The translations under genes were made by a program, and so were the position numbers. Shown piece after piece: positions 6,731 through 15,410 of a DNA stretch of 64,000 bases. Positions within the stretch are counted from its first letter, which is position 1. Every line of letters starts with the position of its first letter. The stretch spans positions 992,001 through 1,056,000 of the forward strand of contig NC_015151.1 of assembly GCF_000190315.1 (NCBI RefSeq), read 5' to 3'. Source of the stretch: Vulcanisaeta moutnovskia 768-28. Lineage in GTDB: Archaea > Thermoproteota > Thermoprotei > Thermoproteales > Thermocladiaceae. The notes beneath the pieces are model-generated. The model was not told the DNA's origin. It saw nothing but the letters and a program-made list of their open reading frames with translations, and did no database searches.

Positions 6731-8368
6731 TTAACCAACCCCCACCAAATCCGCTAGGTACTTCACGATCGTGAGTGTTGTGCGGTAGGCGTACTCAGCG
6801 TCGGCTGATGATGTGTTCATGAGCACTTGGTCCAACTCCTCATGTATGAACCTACTCACGTAATCGGCAGCACTCCTAATCATCTTCTCAACTTTTTCAA
6901 GGATATCTTCATAGAACTTGCCAGTATCGCCTCCAAACCTCCTCATTATCAATTCCCTAACCTCACCCCTAATAACCCTCTGCTGTTTCTTGACCTCCGT
7001 AATGTCGTTGTAAATCACATTCCTACAAACCTTAATAACCTGTATGTAATCAAGCCTCTCAAGGGCTTGTTTAGCCAGCAATAAGTTATTCACAGCATCC
7101 GCAAGACTCTTAACACTAATACTAACCTGGGGTATTGGCATCGGGACACTCAATGTTATGTAGCCTACATAACCAACCTTACGAACAATATCACCAACAT
7201 CATCGCTCGAAAGAATTATGGAGCCGGGCTTGTCCTTCTCGGTCTCGATTCTTACGGTCATGTCGCAGTACGCGATTACGCCGTTACCACCAGTAATTAG
7301 TGCGTATGGTGGTTCATACATAGTATCTACGGATGTGTTGAAGGCTGGGTTCGCACCCGCATTAACAATTTCCATGAATTCCCTGAGGAGGCTCGGCGTA
7401 AGCTCGATGCTCAGCCTAAGAGGCCCCTTGAAAGTATGCTCAGCCTGTTGGTGTGCGGCTCCCTCGGGTCGGGTATACTTTATAAGTTGTGTGTCGAATA
7501 CGCAGCCCTCGAGTATCGAGTTTACGGGCTCGAATGTACGTGAATCCCTCCTAAACCTATAAAGCGATACTAGGTACTTGAGGCTTGGAACTGCTTGGCC
7601 TGGTGGCGGTGGTGGGATTAGTATTACCTCAATTGTCTCATTGGCTAGGGGTATGGTTGGTTGGCCGAGTGATGTGGCTCGCCAGCCCATGATGATTGAG
7701 CTGTTTATAATCCATAGGCTGTTACTTACCACAGGCCCATAGCCAATCCAATCACCTAGGTAGATCATGTATATCCAGTTGGCTTGCGGTATATTGGGGA
7801 CGTTAGTGAGCATGGGAATTCCAATTTCACCAAGTAATCCGCTCTGCCCTAGCACCATTATGAAGAATGAGACTGAGGTCATTAATTGCTCACCAGCCTT
7901 AGTCCCAGAAGATGCCTCCCACTCAAAAATGGTATTATTCCGCAAAACAACGCTCCAGAGTTGGTTTGGTGGTAGCCAGTAGCCTAGGGTCCAGATTGTG
8001 CCGTTGCTGAAGATTAAGCTGTAGAGGTGGCACGTACCTGTGCCTAGGACATCACCAAGCGGCGCATTGCCAATGGGCACGTACACGGTCTTATTCACGT
8101 AAACAGTCACAGTCCTGTTTATGTATACTGGCACTGTCTGGTTTATGTATTTCGTCACAACGATGGTCTGGTTCACGTACACCGTGTGGTTTATGGGCAC
8201 GTAGACAGTCTGCGTCTGAACCAAGCCCAGCGCCCTTGGTATTGACTGCAGCGGCCTGTAGTGCGCCCCGGCAATCACCAGCGCCAGTATTACTATTGCG
8301 GCCATGCCCACTATTGTCATTGCCTTGGTTATGGTGCCTGTGTAGTACCACCAGTTGCTCAGTCCCAT
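6731..8368 (-). CDS. Membrane-anchored surface protein with N-glycosylation-rich stalk (545 aa)
   Basis: An N-terminal membrane segment (about 17-35, MTIVGMAAIVILALVIAG) is followed by a low-complexity stalk at about 50-98 built from repeats of the type VYVN-x-T, with N-x-T sequons in almost every unit (NHT, NQT, NQT, NRT, NKT). A large beta-rich extracellular region follows, with more sequons, and a helical C-terminal part from about 420. I recognise no enzyme motif. It is probably an exported, heavily glycosylated cell-surface protein, which would be a natural acceptor for the glycan machinery encoded later in the window. The start is the ATG at 8368, with TTAATAATTTTA about 25 bases upstream. 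Confidence 0.65.
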   Translation of the reverse strand: MGLSNWWYYTGTITKAMTIVGMAAIVILALVIAGAHYRPLQSIPRALGLVQTQTVYVPINHTVYVNQTIVVTKYINQTVPVYINRTVTVYVNKTVYVPIGNAPLGDVLGTGTCHLYSLIFSNGTIWTLGYWLPPNQLWSVVLRNNTIFEWEASSGTKAGEQLMTSVSFFIMVLGQSGLLGEIGIPMLTNVPNIPQANWIYMIYLGDWIGYGPVVSNSLWIINSSIIMGWRATSLGQPTIPLANETIEVILIPPPPPGQAVPSLKYLVSLYRFRRDSRTFEPVNSILEGCVFDTQLIKYTRPEGAAHQQAEHTFKGPLRLSIELTPSLLREFMEIVNAGANPAFNTSVDTMYEPPYALITGGNGVIAYCDMTVRIETEKDKPGSIILSSDDVGDIVRKVGYVGYITLSVPMPIPQVSISVKSLADAVNNLLLAKQALERLDYIQVIKVCRNVIYNDITEVKKQQRVIRGEVRELIMRRFGGDTGKFYEDILEKVEKMIRSAADYVSRFIHEELDQVLMNTSSADAEYAYRTTLTIVKYLADLVGVG

Positions 8369-8398
8369 GTGCTATAGTCAGCTTTCTGCTTAATAATT

Positions 8399-8800
8399 TT
8401 ATGGGTCGTTCACCCTACTGGCAATCTTCCTGGCGAGCTCCGTGACTCTCCTGTACTCTCTATTCGCGATTATTCTCCTGGTTATTTCGAGGTCGACCAC
8501 TGCGTATTGATGAACGACGATATTCCTGAAGGCCAATACTGACTTATAAAAGCCTTAAGTCCTCGGGGCTAATCACGCCGAGCATGCTTAACTTCTTGCC
8601 TGTATCCACGTAACCGCTGACCTCCATTCCCATGAGCGTTGCCACCCTCTGGGCTAGGTCGATGAGGGCTTGGGCCTGTGTCTGGAGTAGGTATACGGCG
8701 GAGTAGTACGCTTAATGTCGCTTAGTTCGTCGGGTGAGTACCTATTGAGTAGCGCCTCTCGTTCCTCGATGATCCTCAATAACCTGCCTATAATGGCCAT
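8399..8800 (-). pseudogene. HEPN (HepT-type) toxin gene broken by two frameshifts
   Basis: Reading from an ATG at 8800, the product starts MAIIGRLLRIIEEREALL, loses frame near 8712, continues YYSAVYLLQTQAQALIDLAQ, loses frame again near 8550, and ends with LAFRNIVVHQYAVVDLEITR before a TAA at 8399. The RNxxxH motif and Tyr two residues later are the HEPN ribonuclease/toxin signature of HepT (DUF86). It overlaps the MNT gene by 13 bases, the normal HepT-MntA arrangement. Both breaks are consistent with single-base indels. Either the toxin is inactivated while its antitoxin survives, or the assembly has two errors here. Confidence 0.75.
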
Positions 8801-9186
8801 GGCGCCTCGCCGAGGCCCAGCTTTTTCATGCTTATGAAGAAGTCGATGCATGGGTTTTGAAGCCTGAACCTGATCTCTAGGTATTTCTCGGTGTCCCTTA
8901 CATATATTGGCTTGTGGCGGAGTATCTCGATTATTAATTGGCAGGGCAGCCTATAATTAAGTGGTACGAGGTCTATCAATTCCTCCCTAACATCAAGAAA
9001 CCTAGCCAGTGATACCAGTAGGTCCGCGTAACCATTAATATCGTTGAACCAAACGGCTATATCCCAATCACCCTTAACAACCCTCCCGCCCACCCTGGAC
9101 CCAAAGAGTATTGCGAATTCGATGTTAAATTCCTGCCAGGGAAATAGATTTAAGTCCCGCATTCTCTCAGTATTGACTATATTCAT
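8788..9186 (-). CDS. MNT-type nucleotidyltransferase, antitoxin of a HEPN/MNT pair (132 aa)
   Basis: The Pol-beta-type nucleotidyltransferase motif GS...DxD is present as G29-S30 with D40 and D42 (VVKGDWDIAVWF). MntA proteins of this size AMPylate and thereby silence the partner HepT toxin. The C-terminal half is helical. The downstream HEPN gene starts 13 bases inside this gene but is frameshifted, so the antitoxin appears orphaned. No strong promoter is visible in 9187-9336, which otherwise holds nothing I can name. Confidence 0.75.
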   Translation of the reverse strand: MNIVNTERMRDLNLFPWQEFNIEFAILFGSRVGGRVVKGDWDIAVWFNDINGYADLLVSLARFLDVREELIDLVPLNYRLPCQLIIEILRHKPIYVRDTEKYLEIRFRLQNPCIDFFISMKKLGLGEAPWPL

Positions 9187-9336
9187 TCTGGTAAATTAAT
9201 ATGTTGCTAAATTGCGCTACTCATAGTCACTGTATCAATAAATTACCTCGTTAAATCGTCAAGCTCGTACATATTAAATAAATCACGTAATTGAGGTACT
9301 CATGGATTTTTTAACCTAGCTCAACGCCCTCATTAA

Positions 9337-10014
9337 CTACGCTGACCTAGCGACTCGAGCGAGCTCTGGCATGAGACCCATTATCATCTGTTGCCTACTT
9401 AATGTTCTCAACCAAGCTTTACCAGGCCCCTCGATATGGGCTAGCCACAAACCCTCTTCGCCGAAGAGCATTGTCCTCAAGCCACCAACACGCCTAATGC
9501 TGACTCTCATGCCCTCGTCAAAGGCCAGTACATGGCCGGCCTCAACATCGATACTCTCCCCAGGCCTAAGCTCAAGCATTAGGGCGTCACCAATGGCATG
9601 TAGGAATACTCTACCATTGCCCTGGAGCCTAGCCATCAGAAGGCCCTCACCTCCTAACCATCCAAAACCTAGGCCGACGAGTTTGACATCATAATTTACC
9701 GTTGGTTCCATTGCCAGGAAAGCCCTGTGCTCAACCATGACGCCATTACCGCCTAGGTCAATCTCCACAATCTTACCTGGGGCGAAGCCGGCAATATCAA
9801 TGGCTCCCGGCCCCTCGAGCTCAAGTACAAAGAAGCTTGCCCCCGTGATTGCTCTTTTTAGGCCTGCCATGAAGCCACTGCCTGTTGTGGCCTTTATATT
9901 AACGCTTGAGGATTTCCAAATCAAGTGTCCACCCTCTGCGTATATCCTATCACTAGGTCCTAGTTCTACGTAGAGGTGCTGTATGTCGTTGCCCATTATC
10001 TTGAAGTTTATCAT
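9337..10014 (-). CDS. AIM24 / TIGR00266 family protein (225 aa)
   Basis: The sequence is glycine-rich, all-beta and matches the AIM24 fold: an opening IYAEGGHLIWKSSSV, a mid-section GFMAGLKRAITGASFFV, and ELRPGESIDVEAGHVLAF followed by GGLRTMLFGEEGLWLAHIEGPGK. The family, related in fold to the TRAP-like protein family, is widespread in bacteria and archaea, and its biochemical role is not established in archaea. Length is normal. It stands alone, facing away from the thermopsin-like gene at 10126. Confidence 0.8.
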   Translation of the reverse strand: MINFKIMGNDIQHLYVELGPSDRIYAEGGHLIWKSSSVNIKATTGSGFMAGLKRAITGASFFVLELEGPGAIDIAGFAPGKIVEIDLGGNGVMVEHRAFLAMEPTVNYDVKLVGLGFGWLGGEGLLMARLQGNGRVFLHAIGDALMLELRPGESIDVEAGHVLAFDEGMRVSIRRVGGLRTMLFGEEGLWLAHIEGPGKAWLRTLSRQQMIMGLMPELARVARSA

Positions 10015-10125
10015 AGTAACAAGTAATTCCTTAGGGGGTTATAATAAGGTATTCTTCGGATAAAGAGTTTTGGGTTTTAAATGGGTGAGATTAATTTATT
10101 AATGGTTTTTACCGTTATTTAAGCA

Positions 10126-11310
10126 ATGAAGCTTGGAGATGTTGCCCTGGTGCTTATAGTTGCATTAATTGCGATTGTGATGTTAACAAGCCCGGCGTTT
10201 AATGACTTGGTGATGACGAGTATTAAGGGCGCGATTAATTATTTGATTGGTAATGCTACAGTTATGCCGACATTAATCACGGGTTCGGTAAGTGGTCCGT
10301 GTGGTTCCTGGGGTCTTATTAATGTCAATTTGACCAATGATGAATCCCTGTTTTTAGAGGTTGTTAATGGGTCGTATGTTTACCTGCTTAGTGGTTATCA
10401 ATTACGTGGATGGGGTGGTGGGCCTAGGGCTCCCAGTAATTATACCTGGTTTAGTTCTGTGCCTGGTATTTACGTTGTTAATCCAGGTCCTGGAAACTAC
10501 AGTTTGCTTGTTTGTGGTAATACAGGGGTTATTTATAGGGTTCTTAATTATACGGCCATGGGGGTTGCCGCGTATTACGGGCCAGGTTATGGCAACATCA
10601 CGACTGATGCGGTCCTTGGTTTCTTCAACATAACCAGTGCCAATATTGAGAACTCCACTGGAGCAGCTGCACCTGGCTTCTCACTTCAGTTGAATGCCTA
10701 TGTTATCATTGAGTACGGTGATGGTGAGGAGATTCATTGGGTTCAGGATGCCCTAGTTATTATAGATGATCAGTATTGGTTTCAGGGTGAGATGGATGTT
10801 GTTAATTACATTGGTTCATCTAGGAACTTCATCTATGAGCAGGGTAAGTGCGTTCTCGGGTGCTTTGAGACACCAATGTCTGGTGTATTAGTAATTGCCG
10901 TCAACTCCACGGGCTATGGAGTCGTTATTAACTTCGGCTATGCATTACTACGGCTGGGTAATGAAACCTTTAGTCCCAGGGTTAATTGGTTTGCGCATGA
11001 ATTAATACCAATACTGAACGCCACGGCATACATAATGACAAGCCCTGCTGAGGGTCCGTATGGTTGGCCCATGGATACTGAGTTAGTGATTGGTGGTCCA
11101 GGCAATGGAGGTGGTGTTAAGTTTAGGGAATTGGATGCATACCTATCGTTACTTTATTGGAATGGCACATCGTGGGCTCCATACCCAATAACCTACACCT
11201 TTGGTGTGTCCACTGGTGAGTATGCAGTTAATGTTTATGTACTACCCATTAGCCCTGCCACGGCTGAGTTGGTGACTGGGCATAATGATTATCAGCAGTT
11301 GAGTGGTTGA
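10126..11310 (+). CDS. Thermopsin-like (peptidase A5 family) secreted protein (394 aa)
   Basis: An N-terminal membrane segment (about 6-24) is followed by a long extracellular domain with many N-x-S/T sequons. The stretch MGVAAYYGPGYGNITTDAVL, then FSLQLNAYVIIE, then HWVQDALVIID matches the thermopsin order (apmGiadyG, aslQLN, yWvQnv). Thermopsins are acid proteases of crenarchaea. The usual Asp of the ADYG motif is AYYG here, so activity is uncertain. A TATA-like TTTATTAATGG lies about 30 bases upstream of the ATG. The protein may also be a non-catalytic surface relative. Confidence 0.65.
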   Translation: MKLGDVALVLIVALIAIVMLTSPAFNDLVMTSIKGAINYLIGNATVMPTLITGSVSGPCGSWGLINVNLTNDESLFLEVVNGSYVYLLSGYQLRGWGGGPRAPSNYTWFSSVPGIYVVNPGPGNYSLLVCGNTGVIYRVLNYTAMGVAAYYGPGYGNITTDAVLGFFNITSANIENSTGAAAPGFSLQLNAYVIIEYGDGEEIHWVQDALVIIDDQYWFQGEMDVVNYIGSSRNFIYEQGKCVLGCFETPMSGVLVIAVNSTGYGVVINFGYALLRLGNETFSPRVNWFAHELIPILNATAYIMTSPAEGPYGWPMDTELVIGGPGNGGGVKFRELDAYLSLLYWNGTSWAPYPITYTFGVSTGEYAVNVYVLPISPATAELVTGHNDYQQLSG

Positions 11311-11352
11311 TAACCACAGCATTTATTAATGCATAAATTACTGGTATTATGT

Positions 11353-11712
11353 ATGAGTAGTGAAGACGTTAGGAGGTTCAGGGAGAACCCTGAAGTCCTT
11401 ATTGAGGCATTAAATGACTTACTAATGACGAATCCAGAGGCATTAATAAGGGCCTTGATGAATAGGCCAGAAACACTCATTAGGTTTATGACACTAACGG
11501 CATCACTACCCCTGGTAATACCAACAATGTTGCTAAGAATACTTGCAGCGCTTGTGATACCACCGGGGAGTTATGGCGATGCAGATGCATTGAGGGCTAG
11601 GATTGGTGATGTTGAGAGGAGGCTTGATGAGATTGAGGGTAAGATGGTTAAGAGGGAGGATTTGGAGGCTTTAATTAAGGAATTGATTAGTAAGTATGGA
11701 ATTAAGGGCTAA
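11353..11712 (+). CDS. Small helical protein with C-terminal coiled coil (119 aa)
   Basis: I chose the ATG at 11353 because a TATA-like ATTTATTAATGC lies about 25-30 bases upstream; an ATG at 11329 would add eight residues. The product opens with repeated helices (ENPEVLIEALNDLL, NPEALIRALMNRPETLIR), has a hydrophobic segment at about 46-70 that may be a membrane span, and ends in a coiled coil (RARIGDVERRLDEIEGKM). I recognise no family. Its stop overlaps the convergent gene on the other strand by four bases. Confidence 0.55.
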   Translation: MSSEDVRRFRENPEVLIEALNDLLMTNPEALIRALMNRPETLIRFMTLTASLPLVIPTMLLRILAALVIPPGSYGDADALRARIGDVERRLDEIEGKMVKREDLEALIKELISKYGIKG

Positions 11713-12095
11713 AGGCCATTATGTACTGCTCTATGTGTTGATGCGGTATGAACATAATCAACAAGTCGATCCAAATCCCTAACCCTAGTAACAATGGAAT
11801 CCGCACTGCATTCAGTTGATGAGCATTTAATTAGAAAGTCCCTTAAATCGCTACTAATTATTTCACTTGGTATGAAGTCATGAGCAACCTGAACTAAGTA
11901 ATCCAAGTCCCTAACTCTAATACCCTTAACAGCTAGGAAAGCCTTTATAGCATTATCATAAATTGATAGGCTTAGTTTCACGATATCATTAAGAACATCC
12001 ACATCCCTAGTCCGTTCATAGGTATTCACTAGGTTTATCACGGTTTGAAGGTCTTTCCGTGCGTTATTGACCAGGTTTATTGGGTCTGAATCCAC
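11709..12095 (-). CDS. Helical, possibly HEPN-like protein (128 aa)
   Basis: The middle of the protein (LSLSIYDNAIKAFLAVKGIRVRDL, about 47-70) has the helix layout and the AIKAFLAVKG signature seen in HEPN-fold proteins, where a paired helix carries Ala-Lys-Ala-like residues. The RxxxxH catalytic motif is not clear; the protein ends HRAVHNGL. It is therefore either a divergent HEPN protein or a non-catalytic helical bundle. No nucleotidyltransferase gene is adjacent. It converges on the coiled-coil gene with a four-base overlap. Confidence 0.5.
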   Translation of the reverse strand: MDSDPINLVNNARKDLQTVINLVNTYERTRDVDVLNDIVKLSLSIYDNAIKAFLAVKGIRVRDLDYLVQVAHDFIPSEIISSDLRDFLIKCSSTECSADSIVTRVRDLDRLVDYVHTASTHRAVHNGL

Positions 12096-12243
12096 GTATT
12101 ATTATACTTAATCCAATTTTTAAGGCTTAAGCTATAGAACATCTTTTTCTATATTTTCTTGAGGCAAATACTGTTTGTCCAGGATTAATTATATAAATAA
12201 TAAAGGAATTAATGATTATATAAATATTTTACTTTGATGAAGA

Positions 12244-12891
12244 TTAACGCACACTATAGATGGCATCCCAAAACATCTTCTCATAATTCTGAATTATATA
12301 TGCCATGTTCTTAGCCCTTATAATTGATTGATCATCAATACCCCTAATCACCTCAAGGGCCTTATTCTCTAACTCTGTAAATGGTCCTCTAAAGGCTTCG
12401 AAGAATCCACTCTCCCTAATACCGTACTTACTACGTAGTGCATTGCCGAGCCTAACTACGTTTTGTCCCCACACTGGCATGTTTACTATTATTGCCAATA
12501 CGAACTCTGGCATGCTGGCGTAGTTTGATAGCCAGGCCAGGTAATGCGTGTACTGCACGGCTTCCGGTATTATATCAAGCATTAATGGGTCCTTAATCTC
12601 AATCCCCAACTCTCTCATTAACTTCATTAATTCATGGAGAGCATTGTAATCGCCATCAAGGAGCATCTTCATGAATTCAAGCTCTGCAGTGCTTCTAGCC
12701 CTGCCTAGGGCTATGGCTAGCGATCTAAGATCGTAATTAACTATATACCATTGATTCATAACGAATGCCTTAATGGTATTCATAGATAAACGACCATCCT
12801 CCGCATCCCTAATCATTGGATGATTTATTATCACCTCATTGAGCGGTTCCAGGGCCTTCCTAATGCTTTCGAGTAATTCCCTAGGTTCCAC
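12244..12891 (-). CDS. TenA/PqqC-like haem-oxygenase-fold protein (215 aa)
   Basis: The all-helical sequence fits the TenA/THI-4/PqqC superfamily in length and pattern: an early NHPMIRDAEDGRLSMNTIKAFVMNQWYIV segment (hPf..a..G.l..e.l..f..q.y.iv in the family), a mid-section HYLAWLSNYASMPEFVLAI, and a final ENKALEVIRGIDDQ helix. Members degrade or rearrange thiamin precursors or oxidise small substrates. I cannot tell thiaminase from PqqC-type from the sequence. It is monocistronic with AT-rich flanks. Confidence 0.65.
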   Translation of the reverse strand: MEPRELLESIRKALEPLNEVIINHPMIRDAEDGRLSMNTIKAFVMNQWYIVNYDLRSLAIALGRARSTAELEFMKMLLDGDYNALHELMKLMRELGIEIKDPLMLDIIPEAVQYTHYLAWLSNYASMPEFVLAIIVNMPVWGQNVVRLGNALRSKYGIRESGFFEAFRGPFTELENKALEVIRGIDDQSIIRAKNMAYIIQNYEKMFWDAIYSVR

Positions 12892-12966
12892 GCATTAAAT
12901 TAATTGGTTTAACTTAAAAGCATAGCACCGACCTTAGTCATTGCAGTGTATTGGATTGGTGATTGA

Positions 12967-13848
12967 ATGAGAACTACCACAAGAGGTCTCAATGACGTTG
13001 AGAGATTTAGGATGATGCTTAGGGCATTGATTAATGGTGAGCGCATCGAGGTTGACCAAGGCATTATTAGGTTAGCTGGTCTCAATAAGGTGTTACTTCA
13101 TGTCCTTAGGGTTGTTGATTATCGAGGTGAGTTGCGGTGGAAACAAGAGGATGGTCTAAGGAGGATTATTAACATGGTATCTGAGATAGAGGGTGCATTG
13201 GATGGTATTGAGCATGCCTTCATTAAGTTAATTAAACCAGTCGTGTATGTGCCTGCTGATGTTGATGTGCTCGTTAGGAGGGATCAGGTGCTGTTGGCTG
13301 CAGCTAAATTGACTAGGCTTGGTTATAGGTTGCTGCTTTATGAGCCCTACACAATAACACTTGTTAAGGATGGCATTAACGTTGACCTATACATCCATCC
13401 ATCAGCGGCCGACCTCACCTATGCTAGGGGTGAGGAATTCCTTAGGTTAAGGACCCGTGGTGAGTATCATGGGATTGAGGTAAATACAATAGATAGGCAT
13501 GCTGAGGTCGTACTAACGATACTGCACGCCATTTATAAGGAGGGTATTTTAACGCTTAATGATGCTGTGACAATAATGACTTGGTTAAGTAATGATTCCG
13601 TGAAGCTATGTGAGCAGTTAAGATGTAGGAACGCAATGGAATTAGCCTTATCCATAATACTATCATCGATCACCGGATCATTAGTATTGCCGTATAAGTT
13701 ATCACTGGGTTTCTGGGCAATGAACCTACTAACAAGAGTTCTAGGCCACAGGGAGTATGCTCCATCACTAATGCAGGGAATTAGGAGGATTTGGGACGCG
13801 AGATCAATTACGCAATTCACTAATCGTGTCATGAGAATAAGCTATTAA
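12967..13848 (+). CDS. Nucleotidyltransferase-fold protein (293 aa)
   Basis: The motif VPADVDVLVRRDQVLLAAAK at about 97-116, then GYRLLLYEPYTITLVKDG and NVDLYIH, follows the pattern of the minimal nucleotidyltransferase families used for sugar or antibiotic modification (DxD plus a third Asp in the DLYIH strand). The N-terminal 90 residues and the helical C-terminus are unassigned. GGTGA (12958-12962) is a good ribosome-binding site before the ATG. The substrate is unknown. Confidence 0.55.
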   Translation: MRTTTRGLNDVERFRMMLRALINGERIEVDQGIIRLAGLNKVLLHVLRVVDYRGELRWKQEDGLRRIINMVSEIEGALDGIEHAFIKLIKPVVYVPADVDVLVRRDQVLLAAAKLTRLGYRLLLYEPYTITLVKDGINVDLYIHPSAADLTYARGEEFLRLRTRGEYHGIEVNTIDRHAEVVLTILHAIYKEGILTLNDAVTIMTWLSNDSVKLCEQLRCRNAMELALSIILSSITGSLVLPYKLSLGFWAMNLLTRVLGHREYAPSLMQGIRRIWDARSITQFTNRVMRISY

Positions 13849-13888
13849 ATACTGCTTCCCATAGTACGGCCATGATTTAAACCACAAA

Positions 13889-13902
13889 CCCTTATAAATA
13901 AG
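13889..13902 (+). promoter_or_regulatory. Promoter of the coiled-coil nuclease-like gene
   Basis: CCCTTATAAATAAG is a strong TATA element about 25 bases before the ATG at 13923, giving a leaderless message. Confidence 0.6.
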
Positions 13903-13922
13903 GAACAATAATTTCAATTGAG

Positions 13923-14768
13923 ATGTCTCTTCGTGATGAGTTTTTGCGTTTGTTGAGGGAGGATGAGGTTTTTAGGCTTGCTGTTATTGGGCTTTTGGGT
14001 ATCTCGGATATTCAGTCGGCTCTTAGGCAGTTGGTTGATGCTGTTGGGAGGCTTGTTGATGGTCAGGAGGCTTTGGCTAGGAATCAGTCAGTGATGATGG
14101 AGGTTTTGAACAAGGTTCTCGAGGCAGTCCAGAGGCTTACCGAGAACGAGGAAAAACTTTGGGAAAACCAAAACAAACTATTGGAGGAGAATAACAAGAT
14201 TTGGCAGGAAATAAGGGCTCTACGTGAGGGCCAGGAGGCAATGAGGATTGACATAGGCAAGTTATGGGAGGAGGTTAGGAGAATCAACGAGAACATAGAA
14301 AAACTCTGGGAGGAAAATAATAGGATTAACCAAAACATCGAAAGACTATGGCAAGAAAACAACAAAATATGGAGGGAAATAAGGAGTATTAGGAGGACTT
14401 TGGAGCATGTGACGTTGTCAATTGAGGAGGAGGCTAATGATGTTGTTCAGTATTTCCTTAGGGAGAGGGGTATTGCCGTGGAGACTAGGCCTACGCATTT
14501 GAATACTAAGTATGAGTTTGATATTTATGGTAGTAATGGGCAGTTGACGATTGTTGGTGAGGCTAAGATTAGGGCTGGGCCAAGCACTGTTAGGAGAGTT
14601 GTTGAGAAGATAGATAATGCCGTTAAGGCAATGCCCGACAAGTTCCCTGGAAAGATCATTAAGGTCATCTACTGCCTAAGGGCCATGCCTGGAGCAATTG
14701 AGGAGGCTAATAGGCTTGGTATTTGGTTCCTTGAGTCCGGTAGGGAGAGGAATTCGCCAAGTATTTAA
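13923..14768 (+). CDS. Coiled-coil protein with PD-(D/E)XK nuclease-like C-terminus (281 aa)
   Basis: Residues about 30-165 form a long coiled coil containing near-repeats (LWENQNKLLEENNKIWQEI, LWEEVRRINENIEKLWEENN, LWQENNKIWREIRSI), visible also in the DNA at about 14150-14380. The C-terminal domain contains D200 in EFDIYG and E213-A-K215 in VGEAK, the D...ExK core of the PD-(D/E)XK fold. Similar crenarchaeal proteins are annotated DUF3782. Nuclease activity is plausible but unproven. The gene is leaderless and converges on the kinase gene with a four-base overlap. Confidence 0.7.
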   Translation: MSLRDEFLRLLREDEVFRLAVIGLLGISDIQSALRQLVDAVGRLVDGQEALARNQSVMMEVLNKVLEAVQRLTENEEKLWENQNKLLEENNKIWQEIRALREGQEAMRIDIGKLWEEVRRINENIEKLWEENNRINQNIERLWQENNKIWREIRSIRRTLEHVTLSIEEEANDVVQYFLRERGIAVETRPTHLNTKYEFDIYGSNGQLTIVGEAKIRAGPSTVRRVVEKIDNAVKAMPDKFPGKIIKVIYCLRAMPGAIEEANRLGIWFLESGRERNSPSI

Positions 14769-15400
14769 TTTTGCCTTTGCTTAGCCATATTCAATTCATT
14801 TATTAGCTTAATTAATGATTGAATAGGGGTGCTACTGCTCGTATCCACCCTACTTAGGTTTAGGTACCTCGCTAATGCATTATATATGACCCACTGCCTC
14901 GGTAGTGTCCTTGCGGTTGGTTCACGGCCCTTACGCCTAATTAGGACCTTTAAATCCGCTATTATGAATACATTCCTGCAATGCCTAAGCGACAACGCCA
15001 GCGTCGCCCTACCCCACAGCGTCCTGAGGAAAACAGGCTCGGTGGTTACACAGACCCACACCAGGAAGTCCAGGAGACCCCTCTCTCCAATCACGGTTTC
15101 GTAAAAACTGGGCATTATGAACCTAAAGAACCAATTGGGTAGTACTGATATGAATTCAAGGAACCACCAAAGTGGTCTTAAATTCCTTGGTATTGAAATA
15201 CCATAATAAGGATTATCGGCACCCCTCATACTTGGGAATAGCGCCAGGAACCTAGCCAGTAGTGATGCCGCCATGTGCGATCCTCTAATCCAGGAAATCC
15301 TCACATTATTATCCCTGGACACGTAATTAGCCAATAACCTGGCGAGTGTACTCTTTCCAGAACCGTCTGGCCCAAATAAGCATAGCCTTTGATGGACCAT
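14765..15400 (-). CDS. Thymidylate-kinase-like P-loop kinase (211 aa)
   Basis: A Walker A GPDGSGKST (10-18) opens the protein, followed by a thymidylate-kinase-like core with an ERG (IGERGLLDF) corresponding to the DR(Y/F) region and a RKGREPTAR segment like the lid. A hydrophobic middle (LRPLWWFLEFISVLPNWF) suggests membrane contact. It starts ten bases after the DUF58 gene ends, so it may be the last gene of that operon. Three related kinases occur in the glycan island (32143, 42515, 61935). The true substrate is unknown; I doubt it is dTMP. Confidence 0.65.
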   Translation of the reverse strand: MVHQRLCLFGPDGSGKSTLARLLANYVSRDNNVRISWIRGSHMAASLLARFLALFPSMRGADNPYYGISIPRNLRPLWWFLEFISVLPNWFFRFIMPSFYETVIGERGLLDFLVWVCVTTEPVFLRTLWGRATLALSLRHCRNVFIIADLKVLIRRKGREPTARTLPRQWVIYNALARYLNLSRVDTSSSTPIQSLIKLINELNMAKQRQN

Positions 15401-15410
15401 CTACCACACC

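Noticed and set aside
7285-7300. ACCAGTAATTAGTG resembling the RHH/RadA operator
   Set aside because: It lies inside a coding region, is not a full palindrome and has no promoter next to it.
14084-14365. Minus-strand ORF rich in Ser, Phe and Leu opposite the coiled-coil gene
   Set aside because: It is the antisense shadow of the repetitive coiled-coil codons.
13923-14400. Repeats in the coiled-coil gene considered as a CRISPR-like array
   Set aside because: The repeats are in frame, vary in length and encode heptads; there are no unique spacers.
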